A stretch of 64,000 nucleotides of DNA from Notospermus geniculatus (taxonomy: Eukaryota > Nemertea > Pilidiophora > Heteronemertea > Lineidae), in assembly GCA_002633025.1 (NCBI GenBank), contig NMRB01000001.1:309433-373432 (forward strand). Direction: 5' to 3'. A program made the translations under genes and the position numbers. Numbering within the stretch: position 1 is the first letter of the stretch; every line of letters starts with the position of its first letter. Positions 54,712 to 64,000 of this stretch are shown here, in pieces. The notes under the pieces are model-generated. The model had not been told where the DNA came from. It saw nothing but the letters and a program-made list of their open reading frames with translations, and made no database searches.

Positions 54712-55441
54712 CATTACCAGCAATAGCGGGCCTGGCCTCTAATCCGCAGTGCGCATGCGTGAAATAGTCAATCACGAGAGTACTGGCAAAATGTATAGGA
54801 CCGATTGTGAAAGTGGGATTGTTAAGGCGCGCAGGCAAAATACATCATCTGCCGGCTATTTGGCCGATAGTCTGCCTATTAAGGCATCACCAGGTGAAAA
54901 TTCATGGTATTTGGATGAAATTTTTCCGTGTCCACACCTAGGTTGAAAATATGCTGTACTAACTAAAATATCCTAATGTAAATTAGAGGAAAATCAACGT
55001 TTGGGCCAAGTTCAAGTGCTCCCTGCTCGTTATTGGGGCTGTGTATTTTAGTTGCCGACTTCTGACATAAATATTGATACTATAGACTATAAATTCTGAA
55101 AATTTCAGCAGGATTGGACGACTTTGACTCGTATCCATACGGGGGTTGAAAACATTGGGTAAACTGGGTGTTGAAAACGTAAAAAGTCAAGAAAATTCGA
55201 AATTTGCACCCTAAATGTAAAAAGTGACATATACAAATAATTTGGGTCTGCCAAAGGAAGATGATTTAGTACTTTCCAGAAAATTTTATCCTTTGATACG
55301 CGGAAAATATCAAAATGAAACTTTAACATTACAAATATACAGTAGTACTACGACTCACTGGAGGTCACGCTCGAGTGATTCCTAAACAATGGGAACAGTG
55401 GCGCATCAAACGGGAGGGTTTTCCTGTTATTGCTGGTAATG
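54712..55441. mobile_element. Possible element bounded by CATTACCAGCAATA inverted ends
   Basis: CATTACCAGCAATAGCGGG directly after the gap is mirrored at 55423-55441 (CCTGTTATTGCTGGTAATG). The arms are about 16 bases. The interior has no ORF with a known domain. It lies in the intron just before the first clear HECT exon. Confidence 0.5.
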
Positions 55442-56394
55442 CAGGTTAAGCACCCAAAATTCAGCTTTACATTGCAGCCCAAGGTTCAGTTTGTTGGTGA
55501 GGAAGCGGACGATTTCGGAGGTCCCTGCAAGGAATATTTCAGGTGAATGTTTACTGGGTTGTTCCTGTGTCAATACCGCAACTTTGATGACCATCATAAA
55601 TTCCAGTAATTTATGTACATGTACTTTGTATCTGTATTGTACATGTATGAACCTGCAATATTATTCTACTTTATCTGTTAATTTTTGTGTTATCTCCAGG
55701 TTGTTAATGAGGGAGATCATGACAAAGATACTTTTGGGAAGAGATGACAACAAAATCTTTTCATACAATATGGATCATGTCGAGAATGAGGTCTACTACA
55801 CCTGTGGCAAGCTGTTATCATGGAGTGTACTGTTCGATGGACCGGGAATTCATTGTCTGAACCCCACCATGGTGTCGTTAATGATGGGGAAACGGGTGAC
55901 ACAAATAAATTACATACTGTACTTGGATATTCCAGACGACGATGTCACATCAAAGATCAAAAGGGTATTGTATATGCAGCGGATATATACCCGACTGTCG
56001 GTTCCCCAGTTCATAACATTTTCTTGTGGCAGGTAGATGATGGCCTTGACAAACATGTACCAGTACCTCCTGGTTCACAGCTTACAATAAGAGGGGCTGC
56101 CACATGTTTGACAATACATGTACTTTCCTGGTGTGGTATGAGAAATAATTGTTCTCAAGTAGTTTTCCCTTGCCATCGATTTTTTGCAATATGTTGATTA
56201 ATTTTACTTTTATTTTCTAGATAATTGATGCCAATGATCCAAAGGCGTAGAGTTCTACAATTACAGACCTCTCCTCTTGGTTGATCGATTGTGGCTGCGC
56301 ATCACAGTACCTTCGTGGCAGCATTGAGACAAAGCAGCTGTGCATTGACCAATTGTGCAAATATTTCCTGTACTTCAGGTTGGTGAATTATGAA

Positions 56395-56660
56395 AAGTGG
56401 ATGTCCAATCGGGCCAAAACTTCACATGCACATAAAGGTCATCTAGAGGGAGCCACATAGCACATTTGAGTGCTCTGGGTCAAGTCGTTCCTGAGGTCAT
56501 CTAGAGGGAGGTAAATATCAAATTTGATCGCTCTGGGTCAAGTCGTTCCTGAGTTATAGCACATTTGATGATTTTTGGGTTACGCCACCTGGCGGCCATT
56601 TTGTAAGTTTAATCAGGCCGAAATTTGACGTGCTTTTAAAGCTCATCTAGAGGGAGGCGA
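56395..56660. repeat. Dispersed repeat R3, copy 2 (with internal duplication)
   Basis: Carries the blocks AAGGTCATCTAGAGGGAG, GCTCTGGGTCAAGTCGTTCC (twice) and CCACCTGGCGGCCATTTTG. Same order as at 30178-30345, but the middle block is duplicated. Confidence 0.75.
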
Positions 56661-56824
56661 GGAACAATAAATGAATACTGTATAAAAAAAGAAAACAGTA
56701 CATTTTAATTGTTGCATATTTCAAAATGATGGACAGATATATCACACTGAAATCATTTTAGGAAGGTACTTTTTAGTAAATATGCACATGCTATACACAA
56801 ACAACTGGAATAAATAGCCTACAA

Positions 56825-56915
56825 CACCCCAACGCAGATTCGATCCACTATACCTAGAGTCTGTGAGAGTCTGAAGGAGAAGAACAAGTGCATTAGCCAA
56901 CTGCGCCAACGAGGC
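56825..56915 (-). tRNA. tRNA-derived sequence (SINE-like), not a working tRNA
   Basis: On the minus strand GCCTCGTTGGCGCAGTTGG gives a tRNA-Met-like 5' half and A box (TGGCGCAGTTGG), and GGATCGAATCTGC resembles a B box about 50 bases on. Arms do not pair into a cloverleaf and the spacing is long. A SINE head or pseudo-tRNA is most likely. Confidence 0.45.
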
Positions 56916-56929
56916 GTACTGGCCGACCA

Positions 56930-58079
56930 CACTTTTCGTACGGTGAAAAGCGACGAAAGCTATGCTGTATCATTCGTTTTCTACTCCGAGGATTCTTTCA
57001 TGGTGAAATATGTACTTAACTTTTTTTGACCACAATAGCTTCCTCACAAATCGCTATTTGGCAAATAGAAAGATAGGAAAGCATGCACTGATATTTTGTC
57101 TAAAGCATGCGGTCATCAAATCAAATTTCGCATTTCTGATATTTCTAATATCAGTGCTCTTAGATATACAAAAGAAAGCTGTGGAATTTCCATTGTGTAC
57201 AAAGTTTGTCGTTTGAAATGCAAATGAGCAAGCAATGATGCAACGTTCTCATTGCCGCATAACGATGTAAACACATAAAGAAACAGGTTACTTCATCGTC
57301 AAGAACCTAAAGAGGTTACGAAACCATTTCGATGGAAGGATTCAAAAGCCTCAAACAGCCGTGTGATGTAGGCCTACCCGTATTTCGCGGAAAATGACAT
57401 GCACATTCTTGTCTGAAATCAATAACATTTTTATGGTCATGACCCGACCAGTTTACCAATTGTGAAATTTAGTAGGCCTAACTTTGAAAACAATAACCCC
57501 CTGCTTTTGGCTGCCGCGAAACATGCAATCGCACTGTAAAGCCGTGTACACCTACATGTAGGCCTATACTGCAAATGACGCATGTTCAGTCCCAATATCA
57601 TCAGTTTCTACATCGCCCTAACATATTTACAAAATTCAGTGAATTTTCAAGGGCGGTCTTCAAATTGACTCGCAAGTCAATTTCTAGTTTTCCCAATTTT
57701 TTGTGCAGTTAGTCAGATTTTTTGCGTCAAAAATTCGAGATTTCGAGTAACTTTACATAACCCTTAGGACGGTACCCAGTACAAGCTTTGCAAAGACAGA
57801 TATGCCTTTATCATACACTCGTGATGATGTTATTGAGCATGACGTTTCATAACAGAAACGCAAAGCGTGTGCAAATCCCACTGAACAAAAGTTGCCTTCG
57901 TTGAAATGTTGAGAGCCGGAAATGATATTTGCGTCAAATGTCACAGAGTCAATGTTAAAGGTCACATCGTGACAGGTATGGTGCGCAACACACCTTTGAC
58001 TTGCTCACGCACCTTCCCTGAAAATATAGCTGTAAAATATGCTTTAGTTGTCAAGTTATAGCCCGGAAGGGATTCGGGC
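56930..58079. other. No gene recognised
   Basis: Intergenic; no feature seen. The last HECT exons were looked for and not found. Confidence 0.4.
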
Positions 58080-58179
58080 GGACTGACTGACAGATGGACG
58101 GCTGGCTGGACTGATGGAGGACTGACGAACAGGGGTTTCTGTATATCCTACCGAACTTTCGTTTGGTGTGATAAAAATG

Positions 58180-58769
58180 TCAATATTTAATAAAACACCT
58201 TCAAAGTTACAAAATATGATTGCTGCAAGTAGTTGTTCACCAGCACTGAACATTGCTGACGAAGATGCTGCTCGTGTTGAATGTGCTTTGAATACTGTGA
58301 TGTCTATTCCAGATTTCACAAGGACAGTCTTTATCCACCTTGCCAGAGTCTCTTTTGAGACTGCTTTATACGATCTCACATAGCTGATAAGCAATCCTCG
58401 GTCAGTTTCATCACGAAGATCCCTAGTTCGATGCAAGTATTCCTGCGCTAATTTCACAATGCATAGATTGTCGTTTGGTTCGTATGCCTTGAATGTCAAC
58501 GTGCTAAGATGCCTTTTGGGGCGCGACTGCTTCAGTAGGCAGCCGATGTATATAACCAGGCTATTGTCAGCAAATGTCAGGTTAGGCACCTTCAAGCTGT
58601 GAAGGGTTTGTACTCTCTGCCCTGATAGAAGGACTAGAAGCATTGTAAACTTGTAAGTTAAGTCCTGTAAGTTTGCTGACGAAGTGTTGATGGTATCAAG
58701 ATAGGTGAGAACATCTTTGACGTCCCAGGTCACTGTATATCTAGGTAGTGATGGTCGTAAGTTGAACAC
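58180..58769 (-). pseudogene. DIRS tyrosine recombinase
   Basis: Reads RPSLPRYTVTWDVKDVL, typical of the DIRS recombinase start, then LLSGQRVQTLHSL (catalytic Arg) and FKAHSTRAASSSA (H-x-x-R box). The final Tyr is missing in this frame; in the neighbouring frame (near 58198-58212) the expected T-x-K-x-F-Y pattern ending in Tyr is found, followed by a stop, so a frameshift removed it. The frame also overlaps the preceding frame by a G-tract change near 58770. After 58180 the translated tail (Ser/Arg/Pro-rich) reflects simple repeats, not protein. Confidence 0.85.
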
Positions 58770-59922
58770 CCCCTAACGAATCTTTTCACAAGGGGATGTT
58801 CTCCAATGGGTGTATTGTCATTGGTCCTAATAAAGGTCGACAGGGCGCAACGGGCAGTGTTGATAGCACTGTATCCTATCCCTGAATCGAGAAGGGACTG
58901 AAGGAACTCCAGGACCTCTGTTACAGGGGTTATTTGTCCCCCTTCTGGTACAGAAATCGTTCCAGCGTTGATGAAATGACTGGTACTGCTTGCGGGTTGA
59001 TGGTCTCCATGACTGGCAGATAGTGTTCGTAACCGTGTTCGGAAGTCCTTCTGCAGCGAGCGCTTGCCTGACAAGAGACAAGCCAGGAGAGTCATTTTCC
59101 GTCGTAGAGGGTGAAGGTTGTCCGGTGCTTCTGGTAACGTGAGTAGACGTTCTCGTCTCGGCAACACTCTCGGATTGTCTATCAACAGTGACAGCATTAA
59201 TGGAAACCAGGCCTGGGTTGGCCACTTCGGAACGATGGTGATTAATGTGGCCTCGTCTGTGATTATTTTCTTCAGCACTCTGGGAATCAGGCTGAAAGGA
59301 GGAAAGGCATAACCTTTGAATTGACCCCAGTTTACTGATAAGGCATCAACAGCAATCGCCTGAGGATCTGGTTTCCAGGCTATGAACTTTTGCAGTTGTG
59401 TGTTATTTCTCGTGGCGAACATGTCAGTGTCAACTGACACTTGTGAGAAGCAACTGAGTACTTCTTGGAAGATATCTGGAGACAATCTCCATTCAGTTTC
59501 GAGTCGGAACTGTCGGCTAGCTTTGTCAGCAACAGTATTCGATACCCCTGGAATGTGGGCGCATGTTAACCATATGTTTCGCTGTTGGGCCCATAGCCAA
59601 ATGTTCCTAGCCACCATATTGCATTGTTTCGAATGGGATCCACCCTGTTCTCTGACATAAGCTACGGCACATTGGCTGTCTGACATGATCTTAATGTGGG
59701 CATCCCTGGCTTCCTTGCAAAGCGCTTTCAGGCCAAACTCAATTGCTCGCAACTCCTTAACGTTTATGTGGTCTTGCATTTCATCTGGTAACCACTGGCC
59801 TCCTCCTGACACACCAGTTTCTAAGTTAGCGTACCCATAGCCATATCCCGAAGAGTCGGTGTGAATGGTAAGGTCTAACTTTTGCTCAGAGAGGCATTTC
59901 TTTTCAGTTGAGACATTCTCAA
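58730..59922 (-). pseudogene. DIRS RNase H and linker
   Basis: Starts after the MITE with LDLTIHTDSSGYGYGYA (first catalytic Asp of RNase H), then VKELRAIEFGLKAL and MSDSQCAVAYV (further acidic residues). VSVDTDMFATRNNTQLQKFI and KGYAFPPFSLIPRVL follow, which are typical DIRS connection blocks before the recombinase. It ends in RFVRG, where the recombinase frame takes over. Confidence 0.9.
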
Positions 59923-60123
59923 CAGTGGCGGATCCAGGAGTTGTCGAACGGGGGGGGGGGGGGGNCACCAATTTTAGGTGACGGTGGGACACGAAACATA
60001 GAATTAATTACGCATGGGCTTACTGAAAATTTTATATGCCTTCCAAAATTTTTGCTGCTCGGCGGCTGAACGGGGAGGGGGCGTGCGCCGGGCCCCCCCC
60101 CCCCCCCCTTGGATCCGCCACTG
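59923..60123. mobile_element. 201-bp MITE in the DIRS element (CAGTGGCGGATCCA ends)
   Basis: Perfect CAGTGGCGGATCCA / TGGATCCGCCACTG terminal repeats, each followed by a long G or C tract (one with an N at 59965). CTCAA is duplicated at both flanks (59918-59922, 60124-60128). Removing it restores the DIRS reading frame (WWIE to NVS). A relative lies at 22890-23172. Confidence 0.92.
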
Positions 60124-60221
60124 CTCAATCCACCAATTTAAGTCACCCCGTGCTATGTCTGACAGGGTCATGGTTGCCTCGAAATCAACAGAACTGCGTT
60201 TCAGTGCAGCGATTTTCTCAT

Positions 60222-60327
60222 TTTCCAATTGCCTATCCAAAGAGAAGAAAAGCACAAAAATTTACACACAATATATGATAAATAAAAAGGCAATTTCCAG
60301 AGTGTTTGCGAATTTCCAATTGCCTAT
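60222..60327. repeat. 91-bp AT-rich insertion/duplication with 15-bp flanking repeat
   Basis: TTTCCAATTGCCTAT occurs at 60222-60236 and 60313-60327. The intervening AT-rich 76 bases have no counterpart in the DIRS protein, and the 91-base gain shifts the RT frame after YYRQLE. Confidence 0.8.
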
Positions 60328-61382
60328 AATATAGCTGTCCATAACTGGAAGATGGGAATGTGGATACCAGGAGACCGATGACCTGAGCAACCGTCCGAAT
60401 GGACGGGTGCCGGGCCGCCAGTAGCAAGAAGCAGGCACTAACAACCTTTTGTTGTTTAACCTCAGTGAGAGCTAGAATCATTAGCTCTGAATCTGCGAGA
60501 AACCCCAGGATGCCCAGCTTTGTTGCTGGATGAAAAATTGACTTCGATGGATCATAATGAATGACAAAGCCAAGCTGATTAAGCAAGTTGTACGTTTGCA
60601 ACACATTCGTCTGACATGATATGAGACAGTTTTCCTGTCCTTGCAGGTAAATGTCATCTATATAGGAAACTGACAAATGTTCTCTTTCTCTAAGGAATGC
60701 AAGCGCTGGCTTGAGCAGCTTAGTGAACAATCGAGGGCATGGCGATAAGCCATTCGGGAAACAAGTGAACTGGAAGAGTTCCCCCCGCCATCTAAACTTG
60801 AGGTACTTCTGAGACTGTGGGTGCACTGGCACACTATAATAGGCATCNGGCGCCCGGTTGGGCCGTGCGGCGAGGTTTTCCTATTGTTTGGGTATCCCCA
60901 CACAGTGGATGGACGTCGCCGCGGTGCCTGCCCGGGCGCTTGCGAAGGCGCACTGTTATCATCTTCTCAATGTGTTATTGTCATTCTCATGTCTGTACAT
61001 TGTTCAGTCAGTTCAGTTGTACTGTCCGTGTAAATATGTATCTTTTATTCTCCAGTATTGGAGGTAAATTAATAAATAATAATAATAATTTGTTTAATCT
61101 GGTAAGATTTAGAATCATACGATGACTTCCATCGGACTTCCGGCGAACAAAAATGGTTGAGACGAATTCATTTACTTCATGAGCAGACTCAGTGACCACC
61201 CCTTTCAAAAGCAGTTTTTCTATCTCATTATCAATTGCAGCATTCTCTGCATCAGAAAATTCGCGCTGAATCGGTTCAAAACGTTGAACTGGGTGTTTTA
61301 TAAACCTTAAGCGGTAACCGCTCACCATTTCAAGAATTTCAGGGTCACTGGTCAACTGTCTCCAGGCCTCATTCATAGGCAT
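60233..61382 (-). pseudogene. DIRS reverse transcriptase
   Basis: The N-terminal part (61090-61382) has SGYRLRFIKHPVQ and KGVVTESAHEVNEFVSTIFV, then GSHRMILNLTRLNK. After an unrelated insert holding an N (60847) the frame resumes with YYSVPVHPQSQKYLKF, LPNGLSPCPRLFTKLLKPAL and SYIDDIYLQG (YIDD catalytic box). About 30 codons normally joining the two blocks are missing. The intruding segment (60848-61089) ends in an A/T-rich AATAATAAT stretch. Confidence 0.88.
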
Positions 61383-62333
61383 GTTTTATGCACCTAGCTT
61401 GGAAGTTCTCAATTTTAGTCTTTGACTCAGTTTCTGCTTGGGCAACGAATCTTGTGAAGTCATTATCATATTTAGGCTGATAGGGCCATGATGAAGATAA
61501 TGGTGAATCACTAACCTCTGCATGTGGAGTGTCTCCGGTCCCTGCTTTGTCGACAATTACTTCTTGGACTGGCCCTGGGACTGGTGGGATCCCTGGTATG
61601 GCCTCTGATGGTACTGGTTGTTGCCCCGGCCTCTGCCTCGGTTCGACCAATACTGCCGGTTGCTGTTGTTGAATCTTCGGAACTTCCCCCCGTTTTTTGG
61701 CTGGGAAAACCGCCCCCACTTGTAAGGGTTCCGGGAGGTATCCTTGGCAACGCGGTTTGTTTGTTTTATCTCCTTCAAAGTTTTGGGGGGATCATCCCCA
61801 AACAGTTTCTTTGTGACCGGCACATCCTTCGCGCACAGTACAGAATCCTCCTTGCGGAGTGCAGGTTGCATGCAGTCCCGCCTCTTTAGGGAAATTTCGT
61901 ACACTGCATTACCAAGTAAGGCAATGGTGTCCCTAGCTTTACGTATCATGCCTTCCATGTCGGGGGCTGCACTATTGTTTTTGGAAGTGTCTGCCGTGAT
62001 AAGGGAATCAGCAATCCTGGCCACAGCAGTGGTGGCTTTAATGAGCGTGGTTTGCATATTCGCAAGCCGTAAATCTTGCCTCTTTTGCAGGGTGTTAAGC
62101 TGGCGCCAAACTTCGGTGTTTACGGTCGGGACAACTAGGTTGTCACAGTTTTTCGGGGTGTCCAACTTCGCCAACTTCTCTTTCAGCGTGTCTTTCGACA
62201 TTCTCTGTTCGAATCTTTTGTTGACTATCTTTGCCAACTTATCAGACAGTTCGGGTCCCTTGAGGTCATTGTCCTCGAGGGCAGCCTCAAGTTCTGCCAG
62301 GAGGTCGGAATGTCCTTGATTTTGGGGATTCAT
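61369..62333 (-). pseudogene. DIRS gag-like protein
   Basis: The frame from ATG 62331-62333 (MNPQNQGHSDLLAELEAAL) shows LSDKLAKIVNKRF, coiled and acidic, then a basic Gln/Gly/Arg-rich C-terminus (RGRGRGNNQYHQRPYQG), as in DIRS gag proteins. It ends at 61557. A second frame, 61369-61719, overlaps it and continues toward RT (FQARCIKHAYE), consistent with the gag-pol overlap of DIRS elements. An upstream in-frame ATG at 62397 would add 22 residues. Confidence 0.8.
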
Positions 62334-62399
62334 GTCCGGGTCCGTGCCAGATGTACTGTATAAAATGTATCCTTCCCCATCAATGTGCCTGTGGCACAA

Positions 62400-63374
62400 C
62401 CCGATGGAGGTGGCAGGAGAGAGACGTCGTCATTATCAGACGCCAACAGCTGGTCCTCCGTCTCAGCGGTTCTCTCTTGTGCCATGATCACGCAGCACCT
62501 TAGGTGAGCAATGGGAATGGCCCCTTTGTAAGGGTAAAATAGTGATGCTGTCACCCTTTGTAAGGGGAAACTGTGTGTGTCAGCCTTTGTAAGGGTAAAG
62601 TGTGTGTCACACTTCAAGTCAGAACTAGTAGTTGAAGACGGTAATCCGAGTAATCCTATTATTTGAATAGCCGTGAACGAGGAATTTGAAAACAAGAATG
62701 AATAAAGGAAGTCCTATCCAAGCTATCTCAGGTTAAGAACGTGGTGAGGAGCGATGTTGACAAGTCAACAGTCAGATGCACACTGAGGAGTAGTCAGCAT
62801 GTGCTATCTCATGGGATTCTGGAATGACCTAGATTGATGGGTGAGATAGAATTGTATCTTTCCTTGGCCACTTGTGATTTTCAATAGATATGGGATGATG
62901 ATGATTGATGATGATGTCACGATGAACCTGGACACTGACGCATTTGTTTGTTGAATAAAAACTAAAAAAACATTTTTTAACAAAAAGTTTTATTCTTTTT
63001 ATTCAATAATTGCATGTAATATTACAACACAATAACATTTTCACAAGTGGAAGTTTCATCAATAGACGAAAAAAATAAGATGGAGTGTCAAGTTCCTGGG
63101 AAGAATGGAAAAAAGAGCTCCCCTGCCCTTAGCGAAGGAGGGTGAAAAGCTCCTCTACCCTTATTCAGGAGAGCTCCCATTAAAAACAGCTCCCCTACCC
63201 TCCTGCAGGAGAGTGACAAGTTGCTCCCCTTCATTTTATAAAAATGAGTGTCTGGTCATTTAGACGAATTCGAACGGTCGATCTTCTGATATGTAATCCA
63301 CCACCAGCTGACAGAGACATGGTTTGTGTTTGTCATAGACGTAGGCCTTCGACTTACGTAATAATAGTAGGAAT
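62400..63374. repeat. DIRS 5' flank with CCTTTGTAAGGG triplet and a CTCCCCTACCCT repeat
   Basis: CCTTTGTAAGGG, itself a palindrome-like unit, occurs three times (62521, 62554, 62585) at about 32-base intervals; it may be part of the DIRS terminal repeat. AGCTCCCCTACCCT-type units occur at 63116-63225 (about three) next to CAGGAGAG segments. No gene recognised. Confidence 0.6.
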
Positions 63375-63543
63375 AAAGGGCACCGCACACGAGCGACAAA
63401 ATCTGGGCGACCGCCTACGAGACTGGTGGCGCGACTAGACATCAGTCAATCACTAAGCGCCAAATCCTGTCGCTTTGGCGGTCGGAAGCCAAGTCGGCCG
63501 ACAAATCGATCAAAATTGTCGCTCGAGTGTGCGGTACCCTTAA
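63375..63543. mobile_element. MITE with AAAGGGCACCGCACACGAGC ends
   Basis: AAAGGGCACCGCACACGAGCG is mirrored by CGCTCGAGTGTGCGGTACCCTTA, with inner GACAAAAT/ATTTTGTC-type modules inverted too. A related GCATGGCGCACACGAGCGAC segment follows at 63546. Confidence 0.8.
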
Positions 63544-64000
63544 AGCATGGCGCACACGAGCGACTAAAATGGGGGCGACTACCAAATGCGACTACTAGGT
63601 CGCATGCGATAATTAACTTTGAGGTCAATCAGTGATGTCATCCGCGACATTGAGTAAATTGAGTAAATTTTCTATGGGTTATAATGAATAGTTTTTGAGA
63701 AATAGAAATTTGAAATTCGAGATGGGTTTTTCGTAGCTTAGCAGTGCTCGAAAAGTCTGGCCGAGCTGCCCTCGGCAAATGGCGAATAAGCTGCAAAGTC
63801 AGGTCGCCACAAAAAAGCGCGGGAATTTGGATGTCAAATGTAGGCCGTGTTCGGAAAGCTTCCCCGAGGAAATTTCTTCCCCGAGCTTCGGGGAATGTGA
63901 GCATGCCCAGTGAAGGCGAATTTCCGAACGATATTTGCGCTTCCTCGGGAAAAGGTACTACTGTGGGTTGCAGGCGTGAAATATTCCACGTTTAGCCAAT
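63544..64000. other. No gene recognised
   Basis: Contains CCCCGAGGAAAT/CCCCGAGCTTCGGGG hairpin-like segments near 63860-63895, but no gene or complete element. Confidence 0.4.

Larger units (their letters stand above)
52591..56378 (+). pseudogene. HECT E3 ubiquitin-ligase (G2E3-like), exons with in-frame stop
   Basis: Well-supported HECT exons: 55478-55542 (VQFVGEEADDFGGPCKEYF), 55700-55964 (RLLMREIMTK, YYTCGKLLSWSVLFDGPG) and 56221-56378 (LSSWLIDCGCASQYL). These match the start of the HECT domain as in G2/M phase-specific E3 ligase-like proteins. Splice phases agree (AG|G, then phase 0, then AG|G). In the last exon an in-frame TAG lies at 56248-56250 (after NDPKA), and the HECT homology resumes directly after it. 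Upstream, possible exons are 52591-about 52790 (Ser-rich, KELESSSSCSSGF) and 53084-53134 (EDATSSGNDTHTPAGTPT, good acceptor and gtaagt donor). The C-lobe with the catalytic Cys is not in the window, and 325 Ns at 54387 interrupt the intron. HECT ligases transfer ubiquitin through a C-terminal Cys. Confidence 0.75.
58080..62399 (-). mobile_element. DIRS-type tyrosine-recombinase retrotransposon, inactivated
   Basis: On the minus strand: gag-like frame, RT with YIDD box, RNase H, then a tyrosine recombinase instead of an integrase. This order defines the DIRS group, which inserts without target duplication. Damage: a frame change near 61385, lost RT sequence at 60847-61090 beside an N, a 91-bp duplication at 60236, the MITE at 59923-60123, a frame change near 58770, and a frame change before the catalytic Tyr. 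DIRS split direct or inverted termini were not resolved. Confidence 0.9.

Noticed and set aside
56825-56915. Functional tRNA-Met gene with intron
   Set aside because: The 5' half resembles tRNA-Met, but there is no valid cloverleaf and the 3' half does not fit.

Overview
This window is eukaryotic, gene-poor and packed with mobile elements. Evidence: GT-AG exons separated by long introns, CCAAT/TATA promoters, Helitron, DIRS, Gypsy, LINE, Harbinger and pogo relics, many foldback/MITE elements, and the short palindrome AGGCCTAGGCCT scattered throughout. A marine invertebrate, perhaps a deuterostome (echinoderm, hemichordate or cephalochordate), is my best guess; the sequence alone does not prove the taxon.

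Layout. 1-9 kb: foldback elements, hairpins, minisatellites and a decayed pogo/CENP-B-like transposase. 9.5-18.3 kb (minus strand): a large, inactivated Helitron of the Helentron type. In order it codes for an N-terminal segment ending in a 2A-like peptide motif, a cysteine-protease-like domain with a C...D-x-H triad, a basic repeat region, a Cys-pair domain, the Rep (HUH, two-Tyr) domain, a PIF1-type helicase and two tandem endonuclease/exonuclease/phosphatase (EEP) domains. It is broken by frameshifts, one stop, a deletion, a duplication at an assembly N, and a TA-flanked MITE in the Rep domain. 18.7-19.15 kb: a minisatellite. 20.7-24.3 kb (plus): a four-exon host-like gene with OB-fold-like features; its paralogue's first exon lies at 36.87-37.47 kb with the same promoter layout and intron phase. 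24-34 kb: tandem duplications, MITEs, hairpins and a second Helentron fragment split by a tRNA-derived insertion. 34-36 kb: a LINE reverse-transcriptase relic split by an unclassified insertion. 40.7-41.6 kb and 48.1-49.0 kb: two copies of a 0.9-kb nested-MITE repeat. 42.4-43.6 kb: Harbinger transposase relic. 45.0-48.1 kb: 5'-truncated Gypsy pol plus a putative 3' LTR. 49.1-49.8 kb: a laminin-G-like exon. 52.6-56.4 kb: a HECT (G2E3-like) ubiquitin-ligase gene with an in-frame stop. 58.1-62.4 kb (minus): a DIRS-type tyrosine-recombinase retrotransposon, also interrupted. 62.4-64 kb: repeats and a MITE.

The most interesting system is the Helentron architecture (2A motif + deneddylase-like protease + two EEP domains, the first lacking catalytic residues). 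The two OB-fold-like paralogues nearby are also of note, because RPA-like OB-fold proteins are known Helitron passengers. Assembly caution: 325 Ns at 54387-54711 and six single Ns, three of which sit at visible structural breakpoints.
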